A stretch of DNA of 64,000 nt from Stieleria tagensis (GCF_024129865.1 NZ_JAMYFE010000049.1:1-64000), one strand, 5' to 3'. Counted from the stretch's first letter, positions 8,712 to 17,895 are shown. The notes: generated from the letters alone by a model not told the origin. Program-made: numbers and translations.

Positions 8712-9761
8712 TTACTCAGCAGCGGACTCGGTGACGATTTGAACCTCGACCGGCATTCCCACTGGCAATTGCGCATCGGACTTCAGGTCGATCCAAATTC
8801 GCCGCGTGTGCGTTTCATTGCGTTCGCCCGCCCAACCGCCGTAGATCTTTTTCGGTTCCATCCGCGGTTCAATCTCTGTGACGATTCCCTGGAACGATTG
8901 ATCAGCGGTCGCATCGGCCGTGACAACGCATTGTTGACCGGTGCTAATGCGTAGGGCATCCCGTTCATCAATATCAGCAACCACTCGCAAGTTCTCGATG
9001 TTTGCTAGTTCCAGTGCGGCGTCAGGCATATCTGGACTGGCCCATTCGCCCGGATTGATTTCAACGGCAATCACCACTGCCTCGCAAGGCGACACGACAG
9101 CACAACGTTCCAGATCAATCTCGGCCATTTGCAATTCCGCTTTTGCTGCTGCGATTGCGGCATCGGCGGCAGCCAGATCAGCGCTACGTGGTGCGGCTTT
9201 GATTGTTTCCAATCGCTCACGCGCCGCCATCAGAAGCGCGCGACGGGTTTCGAATTCACCATGTAAATCTTCCAGTCCCTGGGGGCTGATCGCGTTCTGT
9301 TTGTAGAGTCGCGTGGCGCGTTCCAGGCGATGACTGGCTGTTTGGAAGCGTGTTTCCGCCGCCGTCATATCATGTTTCGCCGCGGCAATTTCACTTTCCC
9401 TGGCGCCTTCGATCAATCGCATTCGTTTTGCCTGGGCCGATGAAAGTGCGGCCGCAGCCAAATCGCGTTGGGCCTTGTAGCGACGATCCTCAAGACGAAA
9501 CAGGATGTCGCCTTGCTGCACTCGGTTTGCTCGATTCACGTCGACGGTATTCACACGGCCCGGAAATTGAGGGCGAATGAGAATGTTTTCCGTTTTGCCT
9601 TCGATACGTCCGGCCGCATGAACGGTATTGGCCAGTGGGCTCGCTTGCTCGATCGGAGCAACCCATTCGGATTTCGCCGTCGTCTGCAACTGTTGATCTG
9701 CGACAATTAAGAATCCAGTGCCGACCACCCCAAACACGCTTGCAAAGATGAGCTGTTTCAT
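8712..9761 (-). CDS. ABC exporter membrane fusion protein, HlyD/DevB type
   Basis: A 349-aa periplasmic adaptor. An N-terminal anchor (MKQLIFASVFGVVGTGFLIV) is followed by a biotinyl-lipoyl half-motif (GRIEGKTENILIRPQFPGRV), a long alpha-hairpin (about 100-190, rich in Ala/Glu/Arg), the second lipoyl half and a beta-barrel ending PVGMPVEVQIV. Length and layout fit the DevB group of HlyD proteins, which link a DevCA transporter to an outer-membrane channel. Start ATG 9761 overlaps the ATPase stop as ATGA and replaces the longer open frame. Last gene of a six-gene minus operon. No TolC homologue is in the window. Confidence 0.88.
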   Translation of the reverse strand: MKQLIFASVFGVVGTGFLIVADQQLQTTAKSEWVAPIEQASPLANTVHAAGRIEGKTENILIRPQFPGRVNTVDVNRANRVQQGDILFRLEDRRYKAQRDLAAAALSSAQAKRMRLIEGARESEIAAAKHDMTAAETRFQTASHRLERATRLYKQNAISPQGLEDLHGEFETRRALLMAARERLETIKAAPRSADLAAADAAIAAAKAELQMAEIDLERCAVVSPCEAVVIAVEINPGEWASPDMPDAALELANIENLRVVADIDERDALRISTGQQCVVTADATADQSFQGIVTEIEPRMEPKKIYGGWAGERNETHTRRIWIDLKSDAQLPVGMPVEVQIVTESAAE

Positions 9762-10522
9762 TTGAACCTCCCATTTTCCATTTCGCAAATGCGATCGGCA
9801 TAGTGATAGATACGCGGGTCATGTGTGACCACGACAGTGGAGGTCAAGAATTCAGTGGTCAGCTCGCGGAGGAGCTCCATCACTGATTGACCGGATTGGC
9901 TGTCCAAGGCAGCGGTGGGTTCATCGGCAAGGATTAGCTCGGGTTGTCTGATCACGGCACGCGCCAATGCGACGCGTTGGCATTGTCCCGGACTCATCGA
10001 CGAGGGCAGTGCATGGCGATGATCTTCCAGCCCAATCCGACAAAGCAGTTCGTTGGCCAGCTGCCGGGATTCGGCCAGATTCATGCCATCGAGTGTCAAC
10101 GGAATCGCAACATTGTCTGTGGCGTCTAACCCGTCGATCAATTGGAAGCGTTGAAAGACGAACCCGATCCGCTCTCGACGAATCAACGTGCGTTCGACTT
10201 CTCCCAGCCCATCGACACGACGTTCACACAGTCTCAATTCGCCGGCATCGGGCGTCAGCAATAACCCCAAAATGGAAAGCAGAGTGCTTTTTCCGCTGCC
10301 GGACGGGCCTGTTAAAAACACACATTCTCCTGTGCCTAGTTGAAAATCGATGCCGTCCAGAACCGGTCGGCTTTGACCGCCGATCACATAGGACTTGGCG
10401 ATCCCACTGGCTTGCAACGCGAAAGTGGTTTGACGTTGGTCGTTCTGCATCTGTTGTTCGTCAACCCACACTGGTGGGACCGACGAAGTGGCAAATTCGG
10501 ACGGCTGATGTGTCGAGGTCAT
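9758..10522 (-). CDS. ABC exporter ATPase, DevA/LolD type
   Basis: A 254-aa ATPase energising the DevC permease on the cytoplasmic face. Walker A is GPSGSGKST (72-80), the Q-loop is FVFQRFQLID (121-130), and Walker B is LILADE (196-201). The signature motif is MSPGQCQR instead of LSGGQQQR, a common DevA/MacB-group variation though unusual in its Cys. About 30 residues precede the conserved core, so a downstream start is possible, but ATG 10522 overlaps the permease stop as ATGA and is therefore preferred. Confidence 0.92.
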   Translation of the reverse strand: MTSTHQPSEFATSSVPPVWVDEQQMQNDQRQTTFALQASGIAKSYVIGGQSRPVLDGIDFQLGTGECVFLTGPSGSGKSTLLSILGLLLTPDAGELRLCERRVDGLGEVERTLIRRERIGFVFQRFQLIDGLDATDNVAIPLTLDGMNLAESRQLANELLCRIGLEDHRHALPSSMSPGQCQRVALARAVIRQPELILADEPTAALDSQSGQSVMELLRELTTEFLTSTVVVTHDPRIYHYADRICEMENGRFK

Positions 10523-11646
10523 GATTGCAGTGCCGTATGAGGATCAATTCGTCGAACGCGCAGGTACGGCAGTCCCGATGCAAACAGACAAATTGCAAAA
10601 ATCAATCCTGCACAGCCCAGGTACAACAGGAATGGGATTTCAATGGTTGCCCGCGGTGTGCTCAGTAGCATCTGTAAAAAGATCGTGATGCCCATTCCGA
10701 TCACGATGCCCAGAATGGCCACCATCGCAGATTGGAATGTCAGAATACTCAGCAGTTCTCGCTCACTGAGTCCGATTGCTCGCAAGGTCGCGTACTCGCT
10801 GATCCGGTCAAGAACCATCGCATACAAGGTTTGACCGACCATGACCAAACCGACCAGTAGCCCCAACATGGTGGCTGCGCCAAAACTAAGACCTAGTCCG
10901 GTCCGCGTCATCCAGAAATTGATACTGACAGATGCGTATTGATCAGCGGTCATGGCCGACACATCGGGTAGTCGCTGTTCGATGGCTCGGCAAACAGCAA
11001 CTCCATCGACCCCCGGTTTCAATCGCGCCAACAGGTACGATGTTTCGGATGGGTCAGAACCGGTCAGATCGATGACGCTGTCGTAATTGGTAAACACATA
11101 GGGGGTCACCAAAAAGCTAAGGATCCCGTTACTTTTTCCAGCGACACGAACGCGTCGTCCGTTGACTTCTCGTAGTTCGCCTATTCGCGGTGTCTTCAGT
11201 TTGTCATCGTCGCACTGATCGACAATGACTGCATCGTGGCGATCCAGCGCGTCTGCGGGGCCGTCGACGATGGAGTACGCGCGGCCAAGGTTTGTGGTTT
11301 CACCGACGCCGACCAAAGTGACGTTTTCAAAGCTTCCGTTGGGAAGCGACATTTCACCAAATTCAACGCGCAGTGGTTCGACGTCATGGACTCCTTCTAT
11401 CCCCGCCACGACGTAGCGCCATCGCTCGGGAATTGGATGCGCAAAATCCACATTGTGCATTCCACGGTGCCCGACCCAGATGTCGGCGTTGCTGCGGTCA
11501 ACCAGCAAGCTGGCCTTGTTGATCAACCCAAAAAACAATCCGCCTTGGATGTTGACCAGCACCACTGAAAAAATCACGCCGATCAAGCCAGCAATCAGTT
11601 TGCCGCGATCGTGAAAGAGAGTGCGATAGGCCAGATTCCAACGCAT
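10519..11646 (-). CDS. ABC exporter permease, DevC/FtsX type
   Basis: A 375-aa inner-membrane permease of the FtsX/MacB superfamily. TM1 is at about 15-36 (LIAGLIGVIFSVVLVNIQGG). A roughly 210-residue extracytoplasmic MacB-like domain follows (DIWVGHRGMHNVDFAHPIPE, typical of DevC). Three C-terminal TM segments start with GAATMLGLLVGLVMVGQTLY, preceding the coupling stretch YATLRAIGLSERELL. In cyanobacteria DevBCA exports heterocyst glycolipids; in planctomycetes the cargo is unknown. Its operon partners (FemAB-like and DUF218 proteins) suggest an envelope-polymer or lipid cargo. The start ATG lies 86 bases after the coiled-coil gene. Confidence 0.88.
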   Translation of the reverse strand: MRWNLAYRTLFHDRGKLIAGLIGVIFSVVLVNIQGGLFFGLINKASLLVDRSNADIWVGHRGMHNVDFAHPIPERWRYVVAGIEGVHDVEPLRVEFGEMSLPNGSFENVTLVGVGETTNLGRAYSIVDGPADALDRHDAVIVDQCDDDKLKTPRIGELREVNGRRVRVAGKSNGILSFLVTPYVFTNYDSVIDLTGSDPSETSYLLARLKPGVDGVAVCRAIEQRLPDVSAMTADQYASVSINFWMTRTGLGLSFGAATMLGLLVGLVMVGQTLYAMVLDRISEYATLRAIGLSERELLSILTFQSAMVAILGIVIGMGITIFLQMLLSTPRATIEIPFLLYLGCAGLIFAICLFASGLPYLRVRRIDPHTALQS

Positions 11647-11732
11647 CGCACTGCAGGTTTAGGAGAATAACTTGTAAGTCAGATTCCCTGTTTGTATCGG
11701 CGTGAAATTGGTCAAACTTGAGAAAGTCTGGC

Positions 11733-12179
11733 TCACTTGTTCTCAAGCACCGAAATCCTTTTTTCCAATTGTTCGACACGTTTGTTCAATTGGATCACCA
11801 TTTGACGCAAGTCGTAATCGTTGATTTGCGGTTTGGGATTCTCCGCATGAAATGGGTTTTCTGCTGGTTCTCCCATTGCCGGTTCCCAGGCTTCCAGCTG
11901 TTCTTCGATCGCTTCAATCTTTTTCGTGATCAACGGCAGCGTCGGGTGCTTGCTGCCCAAATTGGCGCGACTTCGTTTGAGCATCCGCAGTTCTTGGGCC
12001 AGTTGGCGACCACGCTCAGTCAACAACGCTGCACCAGGGACCGTTTCAGAATCGGAGGATTCTGCCGAGGGCGGAGGCAGCGTTTCCGGACTCTCAGTTT
12101 GGGCCCACAGATGAGCAGTCAGGGAAGTGGCTAGACCAGCCAGTAGAATCACGGCGATGAATGGAAAGCGTTGCGGCAT
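11733..12179 (-). CDS. Exported coiled-coil protein
   Basis: A 148-aa protein with a signal peptide (FIAVILLAGLATSLTAHLWAQ, cleavage about residue 27). A Pro/Ser-rich stretch follows, then helical segments: RGRQLAQELRMLKRSRANLG, a KHPTLPLITKKIEAIEEQLE segment reminiscent of the periplasmic helices of chain-length (Wzz) proteins, and a C-terminal heptad coiled coil LRQMVIQLNKRVEQLEKRIS. No catalytic motif. ATG 12179 is chosen over the GTG one codon earlier. Operon position, between the DUF218 gene and the exporter permease, suggests a periplasmic scaffold for that system. Function otherwise unknown. Confidence 0.7.
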   Translation of the reverse strand: MPQRFPFIAVILLAGLATSLTAHLWAQTESPETLPPPSAESSDSETVPGAALLTERGRQLAQELRMLKRSRANLGSKHPTLPLITKKIEAIEEQLEAWEPAMGEPAENPFHAENPKPQINDYDLRQMVIQLNKRVEQLEKRISVLENK

Positions 12180-12221
12180 CACTGTGGGCCTTGAAATGTG
12201 GATTGGAAACGAGAGGTTGAT

Positions 12222-12842
12222 TCACGCACAGAACCAATAGACCACTAGTTTGACGTATTCGATCCAAATCGGCGAATGGGTTTCGGTGCTTTCCGCAGGC
12301 AGGTTCGACGAATAAACCTGAATTTTTGCCTGATCATCGAAGACACGGTCAAAACAAAGCTTGCTACGACGGGTGTGTGGCGGCGATGTGACCACGACAA
12401 TGCTATCGAACGAATCTGGCAAATCAGCAACTCCCTGGGCTTCACTCAGCGAGCTGAGCCAATCGTCGGGACGAATCGGGACGCTGTGAATCACTTCCGG
12501 CGGAACGCCGAACATCGCCATATAGTCGATGGCACGTTGAAGCCGCGTGTCCGATGCGCGTCGTGTAAAGTTGTAGCTGCTGGTCCGCGTTTCGTTCAAC
12601 ACATAGATCTGTTTCACGCGATGCATGTGGTACAGATCCGATGCCGCATGCAGTCGTTCCCAATAAGCGGGGCCGTCAGCCATCACGTATGCGATCTGGC
12701 CGCGGGCATCTGGTTGGCTGACATACAGCGGTTCAATCAAGATCCCGCGGACAAACGGAAACGATGTTGCCACGGTCCAAATCGCCCAGACAAGCAGCAA
12801 CGCATAGCAGCGCCGACGCCATTTTTTAGCGGCCTCATTCAC
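12222..12842 (-). CDS. DUF218 (YdcF/SanA/ElyC-like) membrane protein
   Basis: A 206-aa protein with one N-terminal membrane helix (CYALLLVWAIWTVATSFPFV) and an extracytoplasmic DUF218-type domain. Visible family features are ADGPAYWERLHAASDLY, a central SLSEAQGVADL segment, and VVVTSPPHTRRSKLCFDRVF near the C-terminus. The DUF218 family includes ElyC/SanA, linked to envelope polysaccharide or peptidoglycan metabolism; the biochemical activity is unsettled. A GTG at 12842 with AAGGA seven bases upstream is preferred over the more distal GTG at 12866, which would overlap the FemAB gene and has no visible ribosome site. Confidence 0.68.
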   Translation of the reverse strand: MNEAAKKWRRRCYALLLVWAIWTVATSFPFVRGILIEPLYVSQPDARGQIAYVMADGPAYWERLHAASDLYHMHRVKQIYVLNETRTSSYNFTRRASDTRLQRAIDYMAMFGVPPEVIHSVPIRPDDWLSSLSEAQGVADLPDSFDSIVVVTSPPHTRRSKLCFDRVFDDQAKIQVYSSNLPAESTETHSPIWIEYVKLVVYWFCA

Positions 12843-12852
12843 GTCCGATTCC

Positions 12853-13881
12853 TTAGGGGATTCCACGGACGATGGAAGGGCCGATGATTTTTGTGAACCA
12901 GACCGGCAATCGCTGCCATAATTCCACTAACTTTTGTTTGCCACCGGCGTCGGGACGCATGTCGTTTGGATCGCCGTCACGCACGTAGTATTGCCAGTTG
13001 GCCGGATGCGGCTGGGCGCCCCACTGGGCTTTGAATTTGTAGGTGCCACTGGACTCACTGCTGCGCCCAAAGTCAAACGTGTGACTTCCTCGTTCGATCG
13101 CACGCGACAACAGATGGCGATACATCAGCATGTTCGCCCCCATGCGATTGAACTCACGCAAACTGCTTGCACTGGGGACTTCGCTCACTCCGCTGCGATG
13201 AATGATCAGGCCCGCTGCGATTGGCTGCTTCTGATGTTGAACGACACAGATTTCGGCATCCCCGTCGAACTGATTTAGAATGCTCGAGAATAGCTTTTTC
13301 GAAAACACAGGCGTTCCCAAATCACGCATGTTATGTGCAAACACCGTGTAGAAATCATTCAGCAATTCGCTTTGACCAAATTCTACCTGACAGTCGTAAC
13401 TGGCGGACTTTTTGACTTGACTGCGAAGTTTCGAACGGAAGGATTTTGAAAGTGCATCGTCGCAATCGGGCAGCGGCAGCCGCATGTGGACTTTGTCGGT
13501 CCGCTGAAAGTTGAATTTCGGGTGTTCGACCGGGATTTCATGCCGACACTCGAGATACTTGACACCCAATTGGTCTGCCAAGTCACAGGCTGCGTCGATC
13601 AGATTCCCGGCAACGGTCTGATCTCGCGCCCACACGCCACCGGTGTTTAAATACGGCAAACTGACCAGGAATTTCCCAAAGATTGGCCCGCGTACAAACA
13701 GCAATGGCATCACTCCGACGATCTGATCGCCATCGGAATCCGTCACGACATAGACTTGATGTCCAAGCCCCTCTGCCAACGCGGTGATCCAAGCCGGATC
13801 ATGGCCGGCCAATCGCGGCAGGTCTGCAGGCTCAATCTGCGGCCACTCGCAGGGCCATGAATGAATTTGAACTCCGGACAA
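12853..13881 (-). CDS. FemAB-like GNAT protein, exosortase-system associated
   Basis: A 342-aa cytoplasmic protein resembling the FemAB family associated with PEP-CTERM/XrtA systems (TIGR03019 group). It has two GNAT-like halves: VVTDSDGDQIVGVMPLLFV and PYLNTGG in the first, and PIAAGLIIHRSG, NMLMYRHLLSRAIERG and TFDFGRSSESSGTYKFKAQW in the second; the last is the diagnostic FGRS...G.YxFK.QWG motif. Members are thought to transfer aminoacyl groups or other acyl donors to envelope substrates. The start is a TTG at 13881; a stop codon lies two codons upstream and no early ATG exists, so TTG seems forced. First gene of the six-gene minus operon. Confidence 0.85.
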   Translation of the reverse strand: MSGVQIHSWPCEWPQIEPADLPRLAGHDPAWITALAEGLGHQVYVVTDSDGDQIVGVMPLLFVRGPIFGKFLVSLPYLNTGGVWARDQTVAGNLIDAACDLADQLGVKYLECRHEIPVEHPKFNFQRTDKVHMRLPLPDCDDALSKSFRSKLRSQVKKSASYDCQVEFGQSELLNDFYTVFAHNMRDLGTPVFSKKLFSSILNQFDGDAEICVVQHQKQPIAAGLIIHRSGVSEVPSASSLREFNRMGANMLMYRHLLSRAIERGSHTFDFGRSSESSGTYKFKAQWGAQPHPANWQYYVRDGDPNDMRPDAGGKQKLVELWQRLPVWFTKIIGPSIVRGIP

Positions 13882-14315
13882 AGATCAGGTACTCGTCACC
13901 GCTGATACGGATCGTTGGAAGATGAACAGGCGGTATTTCCCGTCGCTGATGGTTCCGAGGATTTGTCAGAACGGTCAATTTCGAGTCTCTGACCCTGGAA
14001 AAGCCGACTCGTTGGCACCGCAATATCTCCGATTGGGGCGGTTCGTTCAACACCCACTCTCTTTCCATCGAACCTGAAATCTGACCGCTCAGGTCGAATC
14101 ATTCTGGGGATCTCCGGCACGATACAAACATCGACTAGTTGTTTTGGTGCTAGTCGTGTGACCTGAAGAGTTGTTATTTACCGCACAATCGGAACATCGT
14201 TGCGTGTTGACCCTACTTCGTCCTGCTGGCGGGGCCCTTTCGCGGTCTTCACTGTCAGTCGAATCCTACGTTTGCTCAGACGTTCGGAGTTCCCGTTTCC
14301 AAATCACTTGTCTTC
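13882..14315. other. Divergent intergenic region
   Basis: This 434-base spacer separates the FemAB-like operon (-) from the FeeM-like gene (+), so it must hold both promoters. No convincing -10/-35 or -24/-12 pair and no strong hairpin was seen. Short open frames on the minus strand look like chance. Confidence 0.5.
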
Positions 14316-15152
14316 ATGCAACCATCCAATGCAGCAGCCGACTCGGTTTGCCCGCTGATCCCTGCCGGGCAACCGGCAGTGAACAAGCCGGGGGTGGCGG
14401 GGTTGCGGTACGAAATCGCGTTCTCGTACCAAGATTTGCATGATTCGTTTTCATTGGTCTACAAATCGTATCGCCGTGCTGGACTGGCGGAGGAAACGGG
14501 CAGTCAAATTCGATTGACGCCATTTCACCTGTTGTCGACGACGGAAGTCTTTGTCACTCGGTTGCGAGAGACGATCGTTTCCACGGTCTCGCTGATTGGT
14601 GATGGGGCGATGGGGCTGCCATTGGAGGCAATCTATCCCACCAATGTGAACATCATTCGCCGCCGCGGATTGCGGATGGCAGAGGTCGGGTGTTTGGCGG
14701 ATCGACGCGAATCACCGGTCCGGTTTATCGAGACGTTTGCTGCGATGGGAAAGCTCCTTGCCCAAGTCGCGATGGCCCGTGGCTACGACGGATTGGTCGC
14801 CGCAGTTCACCCCAAACACGCGCGGCTTTACCGCCGTGTCCTCCCGTTTGTTCAGATTGGAAACCAGGTCACTTGTCCTTATGCCAACGGCAAGCCTGCG
14901 GTGATGTTGGCATTGGTCTTTGAGGACCAAGTCGGTTCAGACGTCTACGAACGTTTTTTCGGATCGATGGGCGGGCGTGCTGACACGACGCCGCGTGCCT
15001 GGTCGGATCAGACACGCGACAAATTCGCTGAACTACTGCGTGCAAATCAGCTTCAGACTCTGCGCCCGATCGCCGGCCAGACGTCGGTCGCGTCCGCGCC
15101 AGAACCACGACAGGCTAGAGTTCCGAAAGATCAATCAGCAAATCATCAGTGA
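14316..15152 (+). CDS. FeeM-like N-acyl amino acid synthase, exosortase-system associated
   Basis: A 278-aa GNAT-fold acyltransferase resembling FeeM and the PEP-CTERM/exosortase-associated acyltransferases (TIGR03694 group), which join an acyl chain from acyl-ACP to an amino acid. The conserved core runs from YEIAFSYQDLHDSFSLVYKS (about 32) through FVTRLRETIVSTVSLIGD, a GLRMAEVGCLA strand and YDGLVAAVHPKHARLYRRVL. About 25 residues precede the core and 50 polar residues follow it. The product, cargo or signal is unknown. The gene is divergent from the FemAB-like gene, and its last 38 bases overlap the 3' end of the opposite-strand surface protein gene. Confidence 0.82.
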   Translation: MQPSNAAADSVCPLIPAGQPAVNKPGVAGLRYEIAFSYQDLHDSFSLVYKSYRRAGLAEETGSQIRLTPFHLLSTTEVFVTRLRETIVSTVSLIGDGAMGLPLEAIYPTNVNIIRRRGLRMAEVGCLADRRESPVRFIETFAAMGKLLAQVAMARGYDGLVAAVHPKHARLYRRVLPFVQIGNQVTCPYANGKPAVMLALVFEDQVGSDVYERFFGSMGGRADTTPRAWSDQTRDKFAELLRANQLQTLRPIAGQTSVASAPEPRQARVPKDQSANHQ

Positions 15153-17895
15153 TCGCGATCTTGTCTAGTTTGACGCCATCTTCGCGGACTTTGAATTTCA
15201 ATGTGTGCGAGCCCGCACTCAAATCAAAACTAACCTGTGAACGTAGCAACCCGTCGGTGACGGTTTGCCATTCGAACGAACTTCCGGTCACACTCAGGTG
15301 CCATTGAATCCAGTCGCCATTGTCGATCTGGACCCATAACGAATTGTCACGGTTGCTGGCGGCACTGACCAACGCGTGTAGCTCAAAGTTGCCGGATTCT
15401 TCCAATGTGAATTCGTATGTTAATTCGTCGTCGGCTGGCGGAGTGAAATAATGTGAGCCGCTGCCGTTGGGTGAAATCCAGAACTCGTTGCCGTCGTTGT
15501 CGACTTCGATCATCCAGTCGCCACTGACAGAACTGGTGTCCAAGGCGTCAATCACAATTGTCGTTGTTGCTAGTTTGCTGACCATGAACTTGTCTAACCT
15601 GGTCCCGTCTTCGCGAACTCTAATCTCCAGCGTATGGGCGCCCGCATCCAAATTGAATGCGGTCTCGGATCTGAACCAGCCACTTGTCACCGTGTGCCAC
15701 TGAAATTCGGATCCTGTCGTCGGCGTGTGCCACTGGATCCAACGGCCATTGTCCACTCGCAACCAGATCGAATTAGCACTCTGGCTTTTTGCCTGGATCA
15801 GTGCTGATAGTTCATAGTTACCGGCTGAGTCGACTTGGAAGTTGTAGCCGATCGATTTTCCGCTCGGTGCCCAGAAGTAGTGTGATCCGGTTCCGTCGGG
15901 CGCTTCGACAAAACTACCGCCGGACGCATTGGGACTGGATTGAATCGTCCAAGGTTGGTCAATCCATTGATAGTCTTCGGCTTCGAACGTCACGTCCGCT
16001 GCCGGTGGATTGACGGGGTTGGTGTAGTGGCTGGAATCACTGGCGAACACCGAACCGGCAGTGACACTGCCGACATTGTGATAACCATTGGATTGCCCCG
16101 TGACGTCGTTGGCGATCCCGCTCGCTGTGTACTCCCAGACCTCGCCTGGTGAAAGAATCAGATCGCCTCCGACGTCAGATCCAGCGGTCAGTGTAGGCGT
16201 GAAATCGTCTCCGTTGTTCGACGGCGTGCCGGCGTCGTCAACGACCATCACGTCACTGAATATGAACGAAGTCGTGCCGGTGTTTTCGACAACGTAAGTC
16301 CACGTCACCGTGTCTGCCACCGCAATCTCGACGGCTTCGGCCGGTGTGTCAGCGTCTTGGCCGTTGGTCAATGTTTGCAGGCTGATTCCCGGTACTCCCA
16401 CCACGCTATAAAACGCAGCGTCGTCATTGGTTGCATCGTCATCGATGGCGTCGCCGCTTTGGTCAACGGGTGTTCCAGTCACCACAACAACGTTCGTGAA
16501 TTGTCCAATCTCGCTGGCGATGATTTGGGCGGTGTAGGTCCATTGTTCGCCGGGATCCAAGCGGCCATCAGTGTTCGTGTCTCCGCTGTGGAATCCATTG
16601 GTGTCCAGGACTGGGCTGGGGACCAGATCGTCCGACAATTGATTGCTGGTTGCATTGTCGTCAATCAATGACACCGGACTCATCGGAATGTTTCCGGGAT
16701 TGGTCACCAGATAGGTAAACACGATCGGATCGCCCAGATTGAATTCCACCCCAGGGGCCGCGTTTGACTCTGAGGATCCCACGTATTTGGTCACTGCAAT
16801 TTGCGGGTTCATGATCTCTGCCCAGCCGGCATCCCAGCTCAGGTCGGTCTGTCCCGCGGCCAGTGAAATGATTGTGGTCAGACCCGAAATTGGATCTGCA
16901 TCACTATCAAGGCTGTCGTCTATTCCGGCGTTGGGTTGAGTGAATTCCAGTCCGATCGGAAACGGGCCGGGATCAAATTCGACAAAGTAGTCGCCGGCGG
17001 CGAGTTGATCGAATTGGTATTGGCCACTCACCCCATCAATGACGCCGGTCTGTGTGCTGGCAATGGCCGGGCCGTCGTCGCCGCCGGGTTCGGCGACACC
17101 GTCACCATCGACATCGCGGTACAAGTTCACATCGACGCCGTTGATGCCGGTGGCTCCGTCGTCTTGGATGCCATTGCGGTTCGAATCGAACCACACCGAG
17201 CTGCCGATTTTCGCAGTCGGTGGAATGACCACAACTGGATCGATCGCGGTTAACAAGGCTTTATTATTGCCGCCGAAGTCAACTGAAAAATCACCTGCGA
17301 AGGTTGAGTTCTGGTTGGTGATCAGCAGCCCAATGTCTTTGCCTGCGAAATAGTTGGGACTTGATGCGTCCGCTGTTGCCAATGCACCGCCGGTGATCGA
17401 AATGCGAAAGTCGAAGCGATCGGTCGTTGGGCCGTCGTCTGAAAATCCGAACGCGGTGACTTCGCCGGTCAGCAAGACACCGCTGATGTCTGCAATTCCA
17501 TCAATGTCCAGATCGATCTCGCCAGTGATCACCAAGTCGTCGCCGGCAACCCCGCCAGCGAACTGCCCTGCTGCGTCGACATGCAGTTGCAAATCAAATG
17601 TGGCCGGGCTGGTAATTGGCAATGCTAAATTGATCGGATCGGACTGAAACAGGTTCGGAATACCATTCGCGGTAAACAGGTTTGTGGTGGAATCGTAATC
17701 CACCAGTCCGGCAACATCCGTATCGAGCAGCGGTGGCGACAGCATGGGTGGCATCACTCCCAGCAGCGCCAATACGCGTCGGTCTTCAAGCGATTGCACC
17801 ATCAGTTTTCGGCGCCGGAGGTTCTGTAGGGACAGGCGGCGAGATTCAGTTCGTTTGGATCGTGGAAGCAGACGGGCCAGTTGACGTGAAATCAT
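15115..17895 (-). CDS. Large surface protein: LEPR-type N-terminus, SdrD-like and DUF11-like domains, two C-terminal lectin-like repeats
   Basis: A 926-aa predicted cell-surface protein. A very basic N-terminus runs into MVQSLEDRRVLALLG, a variant of the planctomycete LEPR-xLL export/sorting motif. Then follow a beta-rich domain (about 60-220), an SdrD/SpaA B-like domain (about 232-365: SSVWFDSNRNGIQDDG, VDGDGVAEPGGDDG, AGDYFVEFD), two or three DUF11-type repeats (about 370-625: EWTYTAQIIASEIGQFTNVV, VWEYTASGIANDVTGQ) and two tandem 130-residue beta-sandwich repeats (about 640-920) sharing SxWxxxDNGxWIQWH and SAGSHTLKFKVREDG. No C-terminal membrane helix or PEP-CTERM tail, so it is not an obvious exosortase substrate. 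ATG 17895 is chosen over the upstream open frame because the basic leader begins there. Confidence 0.8.
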   Translation of the reverse strand: MISRQLARLLPRSKRTESRRLSLQNLRRRKLMVQSLEDRRVLALLGVMPPMLSPPLLDTDVAGLVDYDSTTNLFTANGIPNLFQSDPINLALPITSPATFDLQLHVDAAGQFAGGVAGDDLVITGEIDLDIDGIADISGVLLTGEVTAFGFSDDGPTTDRFDFRISITGGALATADASSPNYFAGKDIGLLITNQNSTFAGDFSVDFGGNNKALLTAIDPVVVIPPTAKIGSSVWFDSNRNGIQDDGATGINGVDVNLYRDVDGDGVAEPGGDDGPAIASTQTGVIDGVSGQYQFDQLAAGDYFVEFDPGPFPIGLEFTQPNAGIDDSLDSDADPISGLTTIISLAAGQTDLSWDAGWAEIMNPQIAVTKYVGSSESNAAPGVEFNLGDPIVFTYLVTNPGNIPMSPVSLIDDNATSNQLSDDLVPSPVLDTNGFHSGDTNTDGRLDPGEQWTYTAQIIASEIGQFTNVVVVTGTPVDQSGDAIDDDATNDDAAFYSVVGVPGISLQTLTNGQDADTPAEAVEIAVADTVTWTYVVENTGTTSFIFSDVMVVDDAGTPSNNGDDFTPTLTAGSDVGGDLILSPGEVWEYTASGIANDVTGQSNGYHNVGSVTAGSVFASDSSHYTNPVNPPAADVTFEAEDYQWIDQPWTIQSSPNASGGSFVEAPDGTGSHYFWAPSGKSIGYNFQVDSAGNYELSALIQAKSQSANSIWLRVDNGRWIQWHTPTTGSEFQWHTVTSGWFRSETAFNLDAGAHTLEIRVREDGTRLDKFMVSKLATTTIVIDALDTSSVSGDWMIEVDNDGNEFWISPNGSGSHYFTPPADDELTYEFTLEESGNFELHALVSAASNRDNSLWVQIDNGDWIQWHLSVTGSSFEWQTVTDGLLRSQVSFDLSAGSHTLKFKVREDGVKLDKIAITDDLLIDLSEL

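Noticed and set aside
12842-12866. Upstream GTG start of the DUF218 gene overlapping the FemAB gene
   Set aside because: The GTG at 12842 has an AAGGA site seven bases ahead, whereas the 12866 GTG has none.
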